DNA of 64,000 bases, taken from the NCBI GenBank assembly GCA_024234365.1, contig JACKOK010000003.1:62001-126000 (forward strand). Direction: 5' to 3'. This stretch comes from Pseudomonadales bacterium (GTDB lineage Bacteria; Pseudomonadota; Gammaproteobacteria; Pseudomonadales; Pseudohongiellaceae). Below the pieces are notes generated by a model, which searched no databases, had not been told where the DNA came from, and was given only the letters and a program-made list of their open reading frames with translations. Made by a program: the position numbers and the translations under genes. Position 1 is the first letter of the stretch. Every line of letters starts with the position of its first letter. Below are positions 10,699-18,441 of this stretch, one piece after another.

Positions 10699-12093
10699 AT
10701 GAAGTTTACTGATCTTGGGCTGTCCGAGGCCCTGCTCAAAGCTGTGCTCGAAGAAGGCTACAGCGAACCTACCCCCATTCAGGCCCAGGCCATCCCGGCA
10801 GTGCTTGAAGGCCATGACATCATGGCCTCCGCGCAGACCGGCACCGGCAAGACGGCCGGCTTTACCCTGCCGTTGCTGCACAAGCTGGCCGACATGCCGC
10901 GTGCTCGCGGCAACCACACGCGTGCACTGATCCTCACCCCGACCCGCGAACTGGCTGCGCAGGTGCACGCCAGCATTGAGACCTACGGGCGTTATCTCAA
11001 TCTGCGCTCTGCCGTTGTCTTCGGTGGCGTCAAGATCAACCCGCAGATGATGAAGCTGCGCTCGGGGGTGGAGATTCTCGTGGCCACCCCAGGACGCCTG
11101 CTGGATCTGTACCAGCAGAACGCAATCCGTTTTGACGAGATCAACACGCTGGTGCTCGACGAAGCCGATCGCATGCTGGATATGGGCTTTATCCACGATA
11201 TCCGCAAGATTCTGGCTCTGTTGCCAAAGCAGCGGCAGAACCTGCTGTTCTCCGCGACCTACTCCAAAGAGATCCAGACCCTGGCAAAGGGCCTGCTGCA
11301 CGCGCCCGTGCAGATCAGCGTGACGCCGGTCAACACGGCGACGGAGCTGGTGGAGCAGACTCTGTATCTGGTGGACAAGGCGCGCAAGACCGATCTGCTC
11401 AAGCACCTGATCAAGTCCGGCGGCTGGTACCAGGCGCTGGTGTTCAGCCGCACCAAACACGGGGCCAACAAGATCGTGAAGCAGTTGGAGAGCGCGGGCA
11501 TTCATGCCGCTGCCATCCACGGCAACAAGAGCCAGGCGCATCGCACCCGGGTGCTGGAGGGCTTCAAGGACGGCCTGCTGCAGATTCTGGTGGCGACCGA
11601 TATCGCCGCACGAGGTATCGACATCGATCAACTGCCCCAGGTGGTGAACTACGACCTGCCCCAGGTGCCCGAGGATTATGTGCACCGTATCGGTCGTACT
11701 GGCCGGGCGGGAGCCACCGGTCATGCGATTTCCTTCGCCTGCCCGGATGAGAACAAACAGTTGCGCGATATTGAACGCCTGCTGAAGCGTCCCATCACCC
11801 GCGCCACGCTGCCGGTATTTGAGGTGTCCCAGGCCAGGCCCGAAGACAGCGCGCCGGCGACACGCCCGGCAGAAAGACCGGCGGCGGCTCCGGCGCGTCG
11901 CCCCCAGGCGCGAACGAAGACGCAGGGCGGGAATGACCGACCGCGACACGCAGCGCCAGCCAGGGCTGCAAACCCATCGCGCAGCGAGGATGAGGCAAAT
12001 CGACAGCGTCCGCGTCGTCGTCGCCGTTCGCCCTCTGCCGGCAGGCAGAACAAGCCCAATGCCTCCGGCGTGACCCTTCTTTACCGCTCCTGA
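10699..12093 (+). CDS. rhlE: DEAD-box ATP-dependent RNA helicase, RhlE type
   Basis: Unwinds RNA secondary structure in ribosome assembly or mRNA turnover. The 464-residue product shows the DEAD-box motifs in order: Q motif (PTPIQAQAIP), motif I AQTGTGKT, PTREL, ATPGRLLD, DEADRMLD, SAT, and HRIGRTGRAG. A ~80-residue Arg/Pro/Ala-rich basic tail follows, as in RhlE proteins. ATG 10699 is preceded by GGAG; an upstream TTG frame is less likely. A weak hairpin with T-poor tail follows the stop (12108-12131). Confidence 0.93.
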   Translation: MKFTDLGLSEALLKAVLEEGYSEPTPIQAQAIPAVLEGHDIMASAQTGTGKTAGFTLPLLHKLADMPRARGNHTRALILTPTRELAAQVHASIETYGRYLNLRSAVVFGGVKINPQMMKLRSGVEILVATPGRLLDLYQQNAIRFDEINTLVLDEADRMLDMGFIHDIRKILALLPKQRQNLLFSATYSKEIQTLAKGLLHAPVQISVTPVNTATELVEQTLYLVDKARKTDLLKHLIKSGGWYQALVFSRTKHGANKIVKQLESAGIHAAAIHGNKSQAHRTRVLEGFKDGLLQILVATDIAARGIDIDQLPQVVNYDLPQVPEDYVHRIGRTGRAGATGHAISFACPDENKQLRDIERLLKRPITRATLPVFEVSQARPEDSAPATRPAERPAAAPARRPQARTKTQGGNDRPRHAAPARAANPSRSEDEANRQRPRRRRRSPSAGRQNKPNASGVTLLYRS

Positions 12094-12105
12094 GGCGGTG
12101 TGCAT

Positions 12106-12135
12106 CCCGGGAGCCCCGTTGCGGGTTCCCGTCTT
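12106..12135 (+). terminator. possible weak terminator after rhlE
   Basis: Nine-bp stem CGGGAGCCC / GGGTTCCCG (12108-12116 with 12123-12131, one G-T pair), followed only by TCTT. Weak intrinsic terminator at best. Confidence 0.35.
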
Positions 12136-12294
12136 CAGCTTATCCTTGCGACAACATTCCAGACGCGGCGGGCAGTAAACCGATGCTGCCCCGCTGCGTT
12201 ATGGAACATTGGGGAGTGCTGGCCTTCGGGCCGCAGCGCTTATAGACTGCCAGCAGAGTCAGTCTCGATAACTGGAGCAGGAAAACTGAACCAC

Positions 12295-12819
12295 TTGCAG
12301 GAGCTCGACAGCTTCCTTGCCGATGTGCAGGGCCGGGCGTACCGGATTGCCCAGATCGCGACCAACAATCCGGATGACGCGCTTGATCTGGTGCAGGACG
12401 CCATGTTCAAGCTCGTGGAAAAATACGCCGACCGCGATGCCGCGCAATGGGGGCCGCTGTTCTACAGCATTCTGCAGAGCCGCATCAATGACTGGCACCG
12501 GCGCAACAGTGTCCGGCGCCGCGTCATGAGCTGGTTCAAGGGCGGTGATGATGACAGCGAAGATCCGATCGAGCGGGCGGTGGACAACGCGCAGCGCAGC
12601 CCGGAACAACGGGTGCAACTGGATGCCAGCATGGAGAAGCTCCAGCAGGCACTGCAGGCCCTGCCTCTGCGGCAGCAGCAGGTGTTCCTGTTGCGAGCCT
12701 GGGAAGGGCTGGATGTGCGGGAGACGGCCTTGGCCATGTCCTGTGCGGAGGGCAGTGTGAAGTCCCATTATTCACGGGCGATTCACACGTTGCGGGCACA
12801 ACTGGGTGAGCATTGGTAA
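12295..12819 (+). CDS. sigma-70 family (ECF-type) RNA polymerase sigma factor
   Basis: About 174 residues. The N-terminal half matches sigma region 2 (DDALDLVQDAMFKLVEKY...FYSILQSRINDWHRR). The C-terminal half matches region 4, including QALPLRQQQVFLLRAWEGLD and an HTH ending in SVKSHYSRAIHTLRAQL. The start is uncertain: no ATG fits. TTG 12295 gives MQELDSFLADVQ, and an in-frame CTG at 12286 lies closer to GGAGCAGGA. The stop overlaps the next start (TAATG), so the single-membrane-span protein downstream is the likely partner or anti-sigma. The target regulon is not visible. Confidence 0.85.
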   Translation: MQELDSFLADVQGRAYRIAQIATNNPDDALDLVQDAMFKLVEKYADRDAAQWGPLFYSILQSRINDWHRRNSVRRRVMSWFKGGDDDSEDPIERAVDNAQRSPEQRVQLDASMEKLQQALQALPLRQQQVFLLRAWEGLDVRETALAMSCAEGSVKSHYSRAIHTLRAQLGEHW

Positions 12820-13352
12820 TGAGCAATGAGCTGAATGACAGGCTGACGAGGGATCTGGGGGAGGAGGAACGCTTCCTGCTGCGGGTCGCGGCTGTCCTGG
12901 ACACCAGTGTGCAGAGTTTGCCACCCGCGCTGATTGATGACCTCGACAGAGCCCGGCATGCCGCCATGCTGGGTCAGCAGGATGTCAACCACCATGAGCC
13001 TGGACAGCAGGCCATCGTGCAGACCCTGGAGGACAGTGCCGGGCAACTGCCAGCCGGGATTCACGCGCGCCTCGACAGCATTCGTGCCAAAGCCATGCAG
13101 CGTGCGCGTGAGACCTCCGGACGCCCCGGTTGGCAGGAACGTTTTAGTGGCCTGGCATTGCCTGCCAGTGCCTTTGCTTCCGTTTGCGTGCTGGTCGTAG
13201 CGCTTGCGGTGTTCCGTCAGCCGGAGCCCCAGGAGCTCATGCCGGTGCTGGTAGCAGACGATGCGCTATTGCTGGCCTCGGAGGTCGAGCTGGAATTATA
13301 TGAGAATCTCGAATTTTATCAGTGGCTTGCCGATAATGGGTTGCAGTACTGA
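12819..13352 (+). CDS. single-span membrane protein, DUF3619/anti-sigma-like
   Basis: 177 residues: a cytoplasmic N-terminal part of ~115 residues containing LPPALIDDLDRARHAAM, one membrane helix (ASAFASVCVLVVALAVF) and a short acidic periplasmic tail containing NLEFYQWLADNG. This topology and its overlap with the sigma-factor stop fit an anti-sigma or sigma-associated role, which is inference. The arrangement sigma factor, small membrane protein, DUF3106 protein recurs in Pseudomonadales. Confidence 0.72.
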   Translation: MSNELNDRLTRDLGEEERFLLRVAAVLDTSVQSLPPALIDDLDRARHAAMLGQQDVNHHEPGQQAIVQTLEDSAGQLPAGIHARLDSIRAKAMQRARETSGRPGWQERFSGLALPASAFASVCVLVVALAVFRQPEPQELMPVLVADDALLLASEVELELYENLEFYQWLADNGLQY

Positions 13353-13617
13353 GCGCTTGCTGCCTGCCTGTTTGCTGCTGGTATGCCCGTCCCTGTGGGC
13401 GGGGCTGCAATCTTCCGGGGATGATGAACCCCTTGTTGTGCCGCCGAGCCCGGCAGAGGAGCAGGCACTGGAACCGGTGGATATTGGTTTTCTTGAGTTT
13501 CTGGGCCAGTGGGAAACCGATACCGGGCATTGGATTGCACCGGAAGATCTCGTGGATGACAGTATTGCAGACCTGATTGCAGACAGGGTGCCGATAGATG
13601 AGGACGAAAGTGAGTAG
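13336..13617 (+). CDS. small secreted protein of the sigma-factor operon
   Basis: 93 residues with an N-terminal hydrophobic signal (LLPACLLLVCPSLWA) and an acidic remainder containing EPVDIGFLEFLGQWETDTG. It overlaps the preceding gene by 17 bp and the following gene by 20 bp, so translation is probably coupled. The open frame starts earlier, but ATG 13336 places the signal peptide properly. No family name can be given from sequence alone. Confidence 0.65.
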   Translation: MGCSTERLLPACLLLVCPSLWAGLQSSGDDEPLVVPPSPAEEQALEPVDIGFLEFLGQWETDTGHWIAPEDLVDDSIADLIADRVPIDEDESE

Positions 13618-14218
13618 AGTAGCGACAAGGCGACGATGGACCCTCGGCGGCGGCAGGCTGCTGTGTTCACTGCTGTTGTGTGCCGTCAGTGCTCTGCAGG
13701 CTCAGGAAAGCATATCCTGGGATGCGCTCTCGAAGCCCGAACAGCAGCTTCTGCAGGAAATGCAGTCGCAGTGGGACTCCCTGGCCCCTGAACGACAGCA
13801 GGCGCTGCGCCGCGGCGCCAGTCGCTGGCTGCAGATGGAGCCGAGTGAGCGCAACCGGGCGCGTCGTCAGCGTGATTTCTTTGAGCAGCTCAGCCCCGAG
13901 CAGCGGGAAAGCCTGCAACAGCGTTTTCAGCAGTTCAACCGGGTGCCGCAGGCCCGGCAGCAGCGCCTGCGGGAAATTCAGGAACAGTTCCGGCAATTGC
14001 CGCCTGCCCAGCGGGAAGCACTTCGTCAGCGTTTCGAGAGCCAACGCAGCCTGCCGCAGATACCGGAGGCACCGCAGCGCCCGGACCTGGATACGGCAAG
14101 ACCCGTTCCCCCCGTCACCCGTCCCGGGCAGGAGTTGCCCCGCAATCTTCCCCCGCGAATTCATCGCCCCGGGGTTCAGCCCGACACCCCGCAACGCCCG
14201 CAACCACCCCGTCATTGA
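13598..14218 (+). CDS. DUF3106 domain secreted protein
   Basis: 206 residues with a basic N-terminus and signal peptide (LLCSLLLCAVSALQAQ). It then has repeated helical units of DUF3106 type: LSKPEQQLLQEMQSQWDSLA, LSPEQRESLQQRFQQFNRVP and LPPAQREALRQRFESQ. The C-terminal quarter is Pro/Arg-rich and probably disordered. Last gene of the sigma-factor operon. It converges on the EF-hand gene, with a terminator that serves the opposite strand between them. Confidence 0.78.
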   Translation: MRTKVSRVATRRRWTLGGGRLLCSLLLCAVSALQAQESISWDALSKPEQQLLQEMQSQWDSLAPERQQALRRGASRWLQMEPSERNRARRQRDFFEQLSPEQRESLQQRFQQFNRVPQARQQRLREIQEQFRQLPPAQREALRQRFESQRSLPQIPEAPQRPDLDTARPVPPVTRPGQELPRNLPPRIHRPGVQPDTPQRPQPPRH

Positions 14219-14302
14219 GTCTTTCTGACATCAGCCCAGGAGTGGGCCCGTGTGGCTGGGAGTACCCTGTGTGGGAAAGCCTGTGTGGGAGCTGTCTCTC
14301 AC

Positions 14303-14333
14303 ATAAAAAAAGGCCGGATGGGGAATCCGGCCC
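14303..14333 (-). terminator. intrinsic terminator of the EF-hand gene
   Basis: Read on the minus strand: stem GGCCGGAT / ATCCGGCC (14312-14319 with 14325-14332) with a 5-nt loop, followed by seven T (A tract at 14305-14311 on the plus strand). It lies 25 bp past the stop of the EF-hand gene. Confidence 0.88.
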
Positions 14334-14357
14334 AAGGGGACGCCTTTCGGCGGCTTA

Positions 14358-15014
14358 TTAGCGGAGGGTGGCAATCTGTTCCGCAACGCAGGAGCGTGTG
14401 ATGCGGGCTTGTGTGCTGCGATCCTCTCTTTCACTTTGCAGTTCCTCAACGGTAAGCAGGCCGTTTCCATCACTGTCGAGCTCGCCGAACTGCTCGTAGG
14501 CACGCTGTTCCAGTTGCATGAAAAACTCTTCCTGGCTGACCAAACCATCGCTGTTGCTGTCGGCTGTGGCGAAGCGCTCCTCCGCGCTGGGAGGAATGGG
14601 GCGTACGATACCGCCGTTTGCCACGATACAGGCGTTCAGGGCATCGGTGTCGATTGCGGGCCTGTCGCTGTCGCCGTCATGGCCATGGCCTCGGCGCCCC
14701 TGCATTTCGTCGGCGCTGAGAGAGCCGCTGTCATCCCTGTCCATGCGCTCAAACTGACGGGCATAGTTTTCCGTGGCATTGGCAGTGAACTCTTCCAGAG
14801 AGACCATCTCGTCATCATTGGTATCCAGGCGGCCAATCAGACGGGCAGGCAGACGAACGGAATCAAGTCCTCTGCCGCCGGGGAACATGAATCCCTGGCG
14901 TGCAGGGCGGGCATGCTCGCCGCGGGCACGACCGAAATCCTGGGCGCTGGCGAAACCGGCAATGAGGCTGGCACCCAGCAGCGCTGTTGTGGCAATCAGA
15001 CGTTTGTTCAGCAT
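14358..15014 (-). CDS. secreted EF-hand calcium-binding protein
   Basis: 218 residues with a clear signal peptide (TALLGASLIAGFASAQ). Four EF-hand loops of the DxDxDG type are visible at about 64-75 (DTNDDEMVSLEE), 92-103 (DRDDSGSLSADE), 152-163 (DSNSDGLVSQEE) and 180-191 (DSDGNGLLTVEE). They form two pairs separated by a His/Asp-rich linker. Probably a periplasmic calcium buffer or sensor; the partner is unknown. ATG 15014 follows AGGAGAG on the minus strand. A strong terminator follows the stop. Confidence 0.85.
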   Translation of the reverse strand: MLNKRLIATTALLGASLIAGFASAQDFGRARGEHARPARQGFMFPGGRGLDSVRLPARLIGRLDTNDDEMVSLEEFTANATENYARQFERMDRDDSGSLSADEMQGRRGHGHDGDSDRPAIDTDALNACIVANGGIVRPIPPSAEERFATADSNSDGLVSQEEFFMQLEQRAYEQFGELDSDGNGLLTVEELQSEREDRSTQARITRSCVAEQIATLR

Positions 15015-15456
15015 GGTAAAACTCTCCTTGGGTCAAACAATGTGGGGGCGCGCGATTCGAGCCCTTGAATATGTTGCACGCTTCAGATAACGCACAGGCT
15101 GACAGGTGGTTTACACACACTGTCGTGTCCTGAACACGGCTGGTTGAATATCCTTTGTTCGTCTTCTAGACTCTCCTCAGTACGGGTAGAGGATGTCTTG
15201 CTGCCTCCCGCTCAGGACGGGCAGGGAAAGGTGCAAGCTATTGAATTTACGCAAAAGTTCACTATTGATAGGTCTGACGCAAAGTGAATATCCGCTTTTT
15301 CAGGATTCGATAGAAAGTTTTTCGCTTTAAGGAAGACGCTTTCCTGTGTCTGTGCTGCAATCCTCTACCAGCTGTCTTGGGTCCTCCCAGGGCCTGATTG
15401 ATGTGTTATCGCAAAACGAAGAATTGGAATAACTAACTAGACGAAGGAGGTGCCTC
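15015..15456. other. 442-bp divergent intergenic region
   Basis: No gene seen. It should hold the promoters of the EF-hand gene (minus) and of the cytochrome/copper gene (plus). Structures noticed: hairpin CGTGT-N5-ACACG at 15124-15138, and an inverted pair TTCACT/AGTGAA at 15258-15263 and 15283-15288. Each arm of that pair lies next to a copy of ACGCAAA(A)GT, which could be an operator. Just before the plus-strand gene there is a near-perfect Shine-Dalgarno AAGGAGGTG. Confidence 0.4.
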
Positions 15457-16944
15457 GTGCGAGTTCCATCCGAACTGCAAGGGCTCAAAACCCGGTTTGA
15501 AAGCAATATCAAGAGCATGTCCGCTCTGGCAAAGTGCATGTCGGTTGCAGCATTCCTGCTGCCAGCCGCCGCTGGTGCACAGTCTGCCGCTGAGGGCGTG
15601 ACTTTCCACAAGGACATTGAACCCATCCTGCAGCGTAGCTGCCAGAACTGCCACCGCCCTCAGGGCGTAGCGCCCATGTCCCTCGTGAAATACGAGGAAG
15701 TGGTACCGTTCGCCGGGCTGATCGAATACAAGACCGGTCTGCGTGACCGCGCAGGCGCCATGCCTCCGTACTACCGTGAGCACGATATCGGCATTCAGAA
15801 GTACAAGGACGACCCGTCCCTGACAGATGAAGAGATTGCCGCCATCTCCGCCTGGGCACGCTCCGGCACGCCCGAAGGCAACCCTGCGGATGCACCGCCC
15901 CCCCGTCAGTTCGCCGATGGCGCGACCTGGACTGCCGGCGAGCCGGATCTGATTGTGTCCACAGAGGACGTCACCGTTCTGGGCGGCGCTGCGGACTGGT
16001 GGGGTGATATTCCCCGCGTGAAGATCCCGCTGGATGAAGACCGTTACGTCTCTTCCGTGGAAATCATTGAAGTGAATGACGTGGACACCAGTGGCCAGGC
16101 CGGCACTGTGGGTGGCCGCAACATTTTCCACCACATGATCTGGAGCACCCAGGTTCTGGACGACAACCTGCTGCCCGTGGAAGGCGAGCCGTCCGTGAGC
16201 TGGCCGGTGCATGAAATCGCCCGTAACCCGGATATCTTCGATCCGGACAGTGGCCGTCTGCTGAAGAAGGGTTCCTACGTGGTATCCGACTCCGTGCACC
16301 TGCACTCCACCGGCGTGGACACAACAGGTCACCTGCTGATCGGTTTCCGCTTCCATCCGAAAGGCTATGAGCCCAAGTATCGTCCGGCGCTGATTGGCCT
16401 GGGCAATGGCGTGGACATCAGCATCACCGGTAACGAAGACAACCAGCAACTGCATGCCTATGCCGTGCTGAACGAGCACACCAAGATCGTGACTTTCGAA
16501 CCGCACCTGCACGCCCCGGGCGAGCGTATGTGTCTGGAAGCCATCTGGGGTTACACCGTTGAGACCCTGTCCTGCGTGGGCTATGACCACAACTGGGTGC
16601 GCGGTTACACCTATGCGGAAGATTCCGCTCCGCTGCTGCCGAAGGGCACTGTGCTGCACATTGTCGGTTACATGAACAACACCCGCACCAACCCGAACGT
16701 GCCCGACTCCCGCAACTGGCAGGGTTCCGGCAACCGTTCGGTGACCAATATGTTCATCGACCTGGGCATGCGGGTAACCATGTCGGAAGAGCAGTTCTTC
16801 CAGGAAATGGCTGAACGCCGCGAAAAGCTGAACCTTGGTCCGAACGACCATCAGATCGGTTGTCCGCTGTGTCTGGCTCCGTTGGTAGCACCTGAGTTGA
16901 CTGAAAGCGCAAGTGCAACAGTCGCAACATCGCAAGGGGATTGA
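15457..16944 (+). CDS. secreted cytochrome c / copper type II monooxygenase-like protein
   Basis: 495 residues, exported by a signal ending near PAAAGAQS (residue 42). Residues ~47-140 form a class I cytochrome c domain with one heme motif CQNCH at 62-66. The rest resembles the two-domain copper fold of peptidylglycine monooxygenases. HHM at 225-227 and HLH at 281-283 could build one copper site, and HLH at 350-352 with M358 the second. A cytochrome fused to such a copper domain suggests a periplasmic oxidoreductase whose electrons pass through heme; the substrate is unknown. GTG start behind AAGGAGGTG. Co-directional with the next gene after 3 bp. Confidence 0.75.
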   Translation: MRVPSELQGLKTRFESNIKSMSALAKCMSVAAFLLPAAAGAQSAAEGVTFHKDIEPILQRSCQNCHRPQGVAPMSLVKYEEVVPFAGLIEYKTGLRDRAGAMPPYYREHDIGIQKYKDDPSLTDEEIAAISAWARSGTPEGNPADAPPPRQFADGATWTAGEPDLIVSTEDVTVLGGAADWWGDIPRVKIPLDEDRYVSSVEIIEVNDVDTSGQAGTVGGRNIFHHMIWSTQVLDDNLLPVEGEPSVSWPVHEIARNPDIFDPDSGRLLKKGSYVVSDSVHLHSTGVDTTGHLLIGFRFHPKGYEPKYRPALIGLGNGVDISITGNEDNQQLHAYAVLNEHTKIVTFEPHLHAPGERMCLEAIWGYTVETLSCVGYDHNWVRGYTYAEDSAPLLPKGTVLHIVGYMNNTRTNPNVPDSRNWQGSGNRSVTNMFIDLGMRVTMSEEQFFQEMAERREKLNLGPNDHQIGCPLCLAPLVAPELTESASATVATSQGD

Positions 16945-16947
16945 TTG

Positions 16948-17907
16948 ATGATGGGTCTGTTGAGTATGACTGGGCGGCGTCATGCAGTAGCCGCCACACT
17001 GTGTGTTGTTCTGAGTGCGCTGACGGCATTTGCCAATGCCGATACCTACCTGAAGGGGCAGCATGTTGAGCCTGCCTACGAAGGATGGAGACAGCTTGAG
17101 GACGGCAGTTATGTTTTGATCTTCGGTTACCACAACGAGAACTGGGAAGAGGAGCTGGATATCCCCGTCGGGGAGAGCAACTTCTTCAGCCCGGGCGCGG
17201 AAGACCGGGGTCAACCGACTCACTTCCTGCCTCGCCGCAACCGTTTCACCTTTGAGGTGCCGGTGCCGGCGGACTGGGGTGACAAGGAATTGGCATGGAC
17301 TGTCACTGCACACGGTGTTACCAAGGTGGCTTACGGTACCCTGGCCCGTGACTACGTGATCGATAACGTGGTCATAGCCTCCGAGACAGGGTCTTTGGGC
17401 GCAGGTACCAGCAGCCCGGAATCCCGCTCCAATATTCCGCCTGTTGTGGAAGTGCAGGGGGATCGTGTGGGGGATCAGATCGTCCGTACGGTGCGTGTAG
17501 GCGAAGCCTTGCATCTGCGCACAAAGGTGACCGACGATGGTTTGCCGAAAGTGCGCAATCTGAGCCCGAGCCCCTTCCAGGCTGGTGGCGCGTCTCGCGC
17601 CAGAATGCTGCGTCCGCCATCACGCATTACGGTGGGCAAAACGAATGGTCTGTTCCTGTCCTGGAACGTCTATCGTGGTGCCGGTAGCGTGACCTTTGAT
17701 CCGCCCCAGATCAAACCCTGGGAAGATACGCGTACGGATGCAAACTCCCCCTGGGGAGCCTTGTGGTCGCCTCCCGAGGTTCCGGAAGACGGCATGTACG
17801 ATGTGAATGTCACGTTTGATGAGCCAGGCACCTATGTGCTGTGGGCCCGTGCAGACGACGGCGGTCTGTTCCACGACCAGTATGTCACGGTCAACGTGAT
17901 GCCCTGA
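16948..17907 (+). CDS. secreted beta-rich partner of the cytochrome/copper protein
   Basis: 319 residues, signal peptide ending ALTAFANA. The rest is beta-rich with Trp/Tyr-rich segments (YEGWRQLEDGSYVLIFGYHN; RNRFTFEVPVPADW) and a C-terminal Ig/PKD-like stretch containing GMYDVNVTFDEPGTYVLWA. It starts immediately after the preceding stop, so the pair is an operon, closed by a strong terminator. ATG 16948 was preferred over TTG 16945; ATG 16951 is also possible. No catalytic motif was recognised. It may bind substrate or assist assembly of the upstream protein, which is inference from position only. Confidence 0.68.
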   Translation: MMGLLSMTGRRHAVAATLCVVLSALTAFANADTYLKGQHVEPAYEGWRQLEDGSYVLIFGYHNENWEEELDIPVGESNFFSPGAEDRGQPTHFLPRRNRFTFEVPVPADWGDKELAWTVTAHGVTKVAYGTLARDYVIDNVVIASETGSLGAGTSSPESRSNIPPVVEVQGDRVGDQIVRTVRVGEALHLRTKVTDDGLPKVRNLSPSPFQAGGASRARMLRPPSRITVGKTNGLFLSWNVYRGAGSVTFDPPQIKPWEDTRTDANSPWGALWSPPEVPEDGMYDVNVTFDEPGTYVLWARADDGGLFHDQYVTVNVMP

Positions 17908-17920
17908 TCGGTTTGAACGC

Positions 17921-17967
17921 TAAAAAAAAGCCCTGTGCTTTCCCTCCGGAACACAGGGCTTTTTTTA
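17921..17967. terminator. bidirectional intrinsic terminator
   Basis: Stem AGCCCTGTG / CACAGGGCT (17929-17937 with 17952-17960), with A tract before (17922-17929) and T tract after (17961-17967). It serves both the plus-strand operon ending at 17907 and the minus-strand cold-shock gene ending at 18007. Confidence 0.92.
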
Positions 17968-18006
17968 TGGCGGCGCTTTATGCACCGGGGTATCCGCAGA
18001 AGGATG

Positions 18007-18216
18007 TTAGCAGGGAACGACGTTCTCGGCCTGGGGGCCTTTCTGCCCTTGCGTCACGGTGAACTGTACCTGCTGGCCTTCTGCCAGGGTTTTGAAGCCG
18101 TTGCTCTGAATGGCGGTGTAGTGAACAAAAACATCGGGGCCATTGCTCTGGGAAATGAAGCCGAAGCCTTTGGATTCGTTGAAGAACTTAACCTGTCCTG
18201 TCACGGTGTCAGACAT
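18007..18216 (-). CDS. CspA-family cold-shock protein
   Basis: 69 residues, the standard cold-shock domain length, with RNP1-like KGFGFIS and RNP2-like VFVHYTAI. Binds single-stranded RNA or DNA and acts as an RNA chaperone or antiterminator. ATG 18216 gives the canonical MSDTVTGQVKFFN start. The 225 bp upstream are free of genes and may include the long 5' leader usual for cold-shock genes. Which Csp paralogue this is cannot be told from sequence alone. Confidence 0.93.
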   Translation of the reverse strand: MSDTVTGQVKFFNESKGFGFISQSNGPDVFVHYTAIQSNGFKTLAEGQQVQFTVTQGQKGPQAENVVPC

Positions 18217-18441
18217 AATGTCATCCTGTATTTCAATCATGAGTAAGAAAACTCTGCAGGCAGGGTTTGCGCGCGGCAGCTTCGGCCTGCAGGGGCTTAG
18301 CGTAGAATTCGAATATAAAATATGAGGTACAGAACGAGGGCTTAAGGGCGGGCGTTGCAGTGCAAACATAAATATAGCCGGTATTCAGGCTGCTGCGCAG
18401 TGTACGGGCTTTCCGAAGCAAGTCAATGTATTTCGCTTGTT

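Noticed and set aside
15433..17514. 693-codon open frame antisense to the cytochrome/copper pair
   Set aside because: Shadow; no motif, and it would run through both real genes and their ribosome sites.
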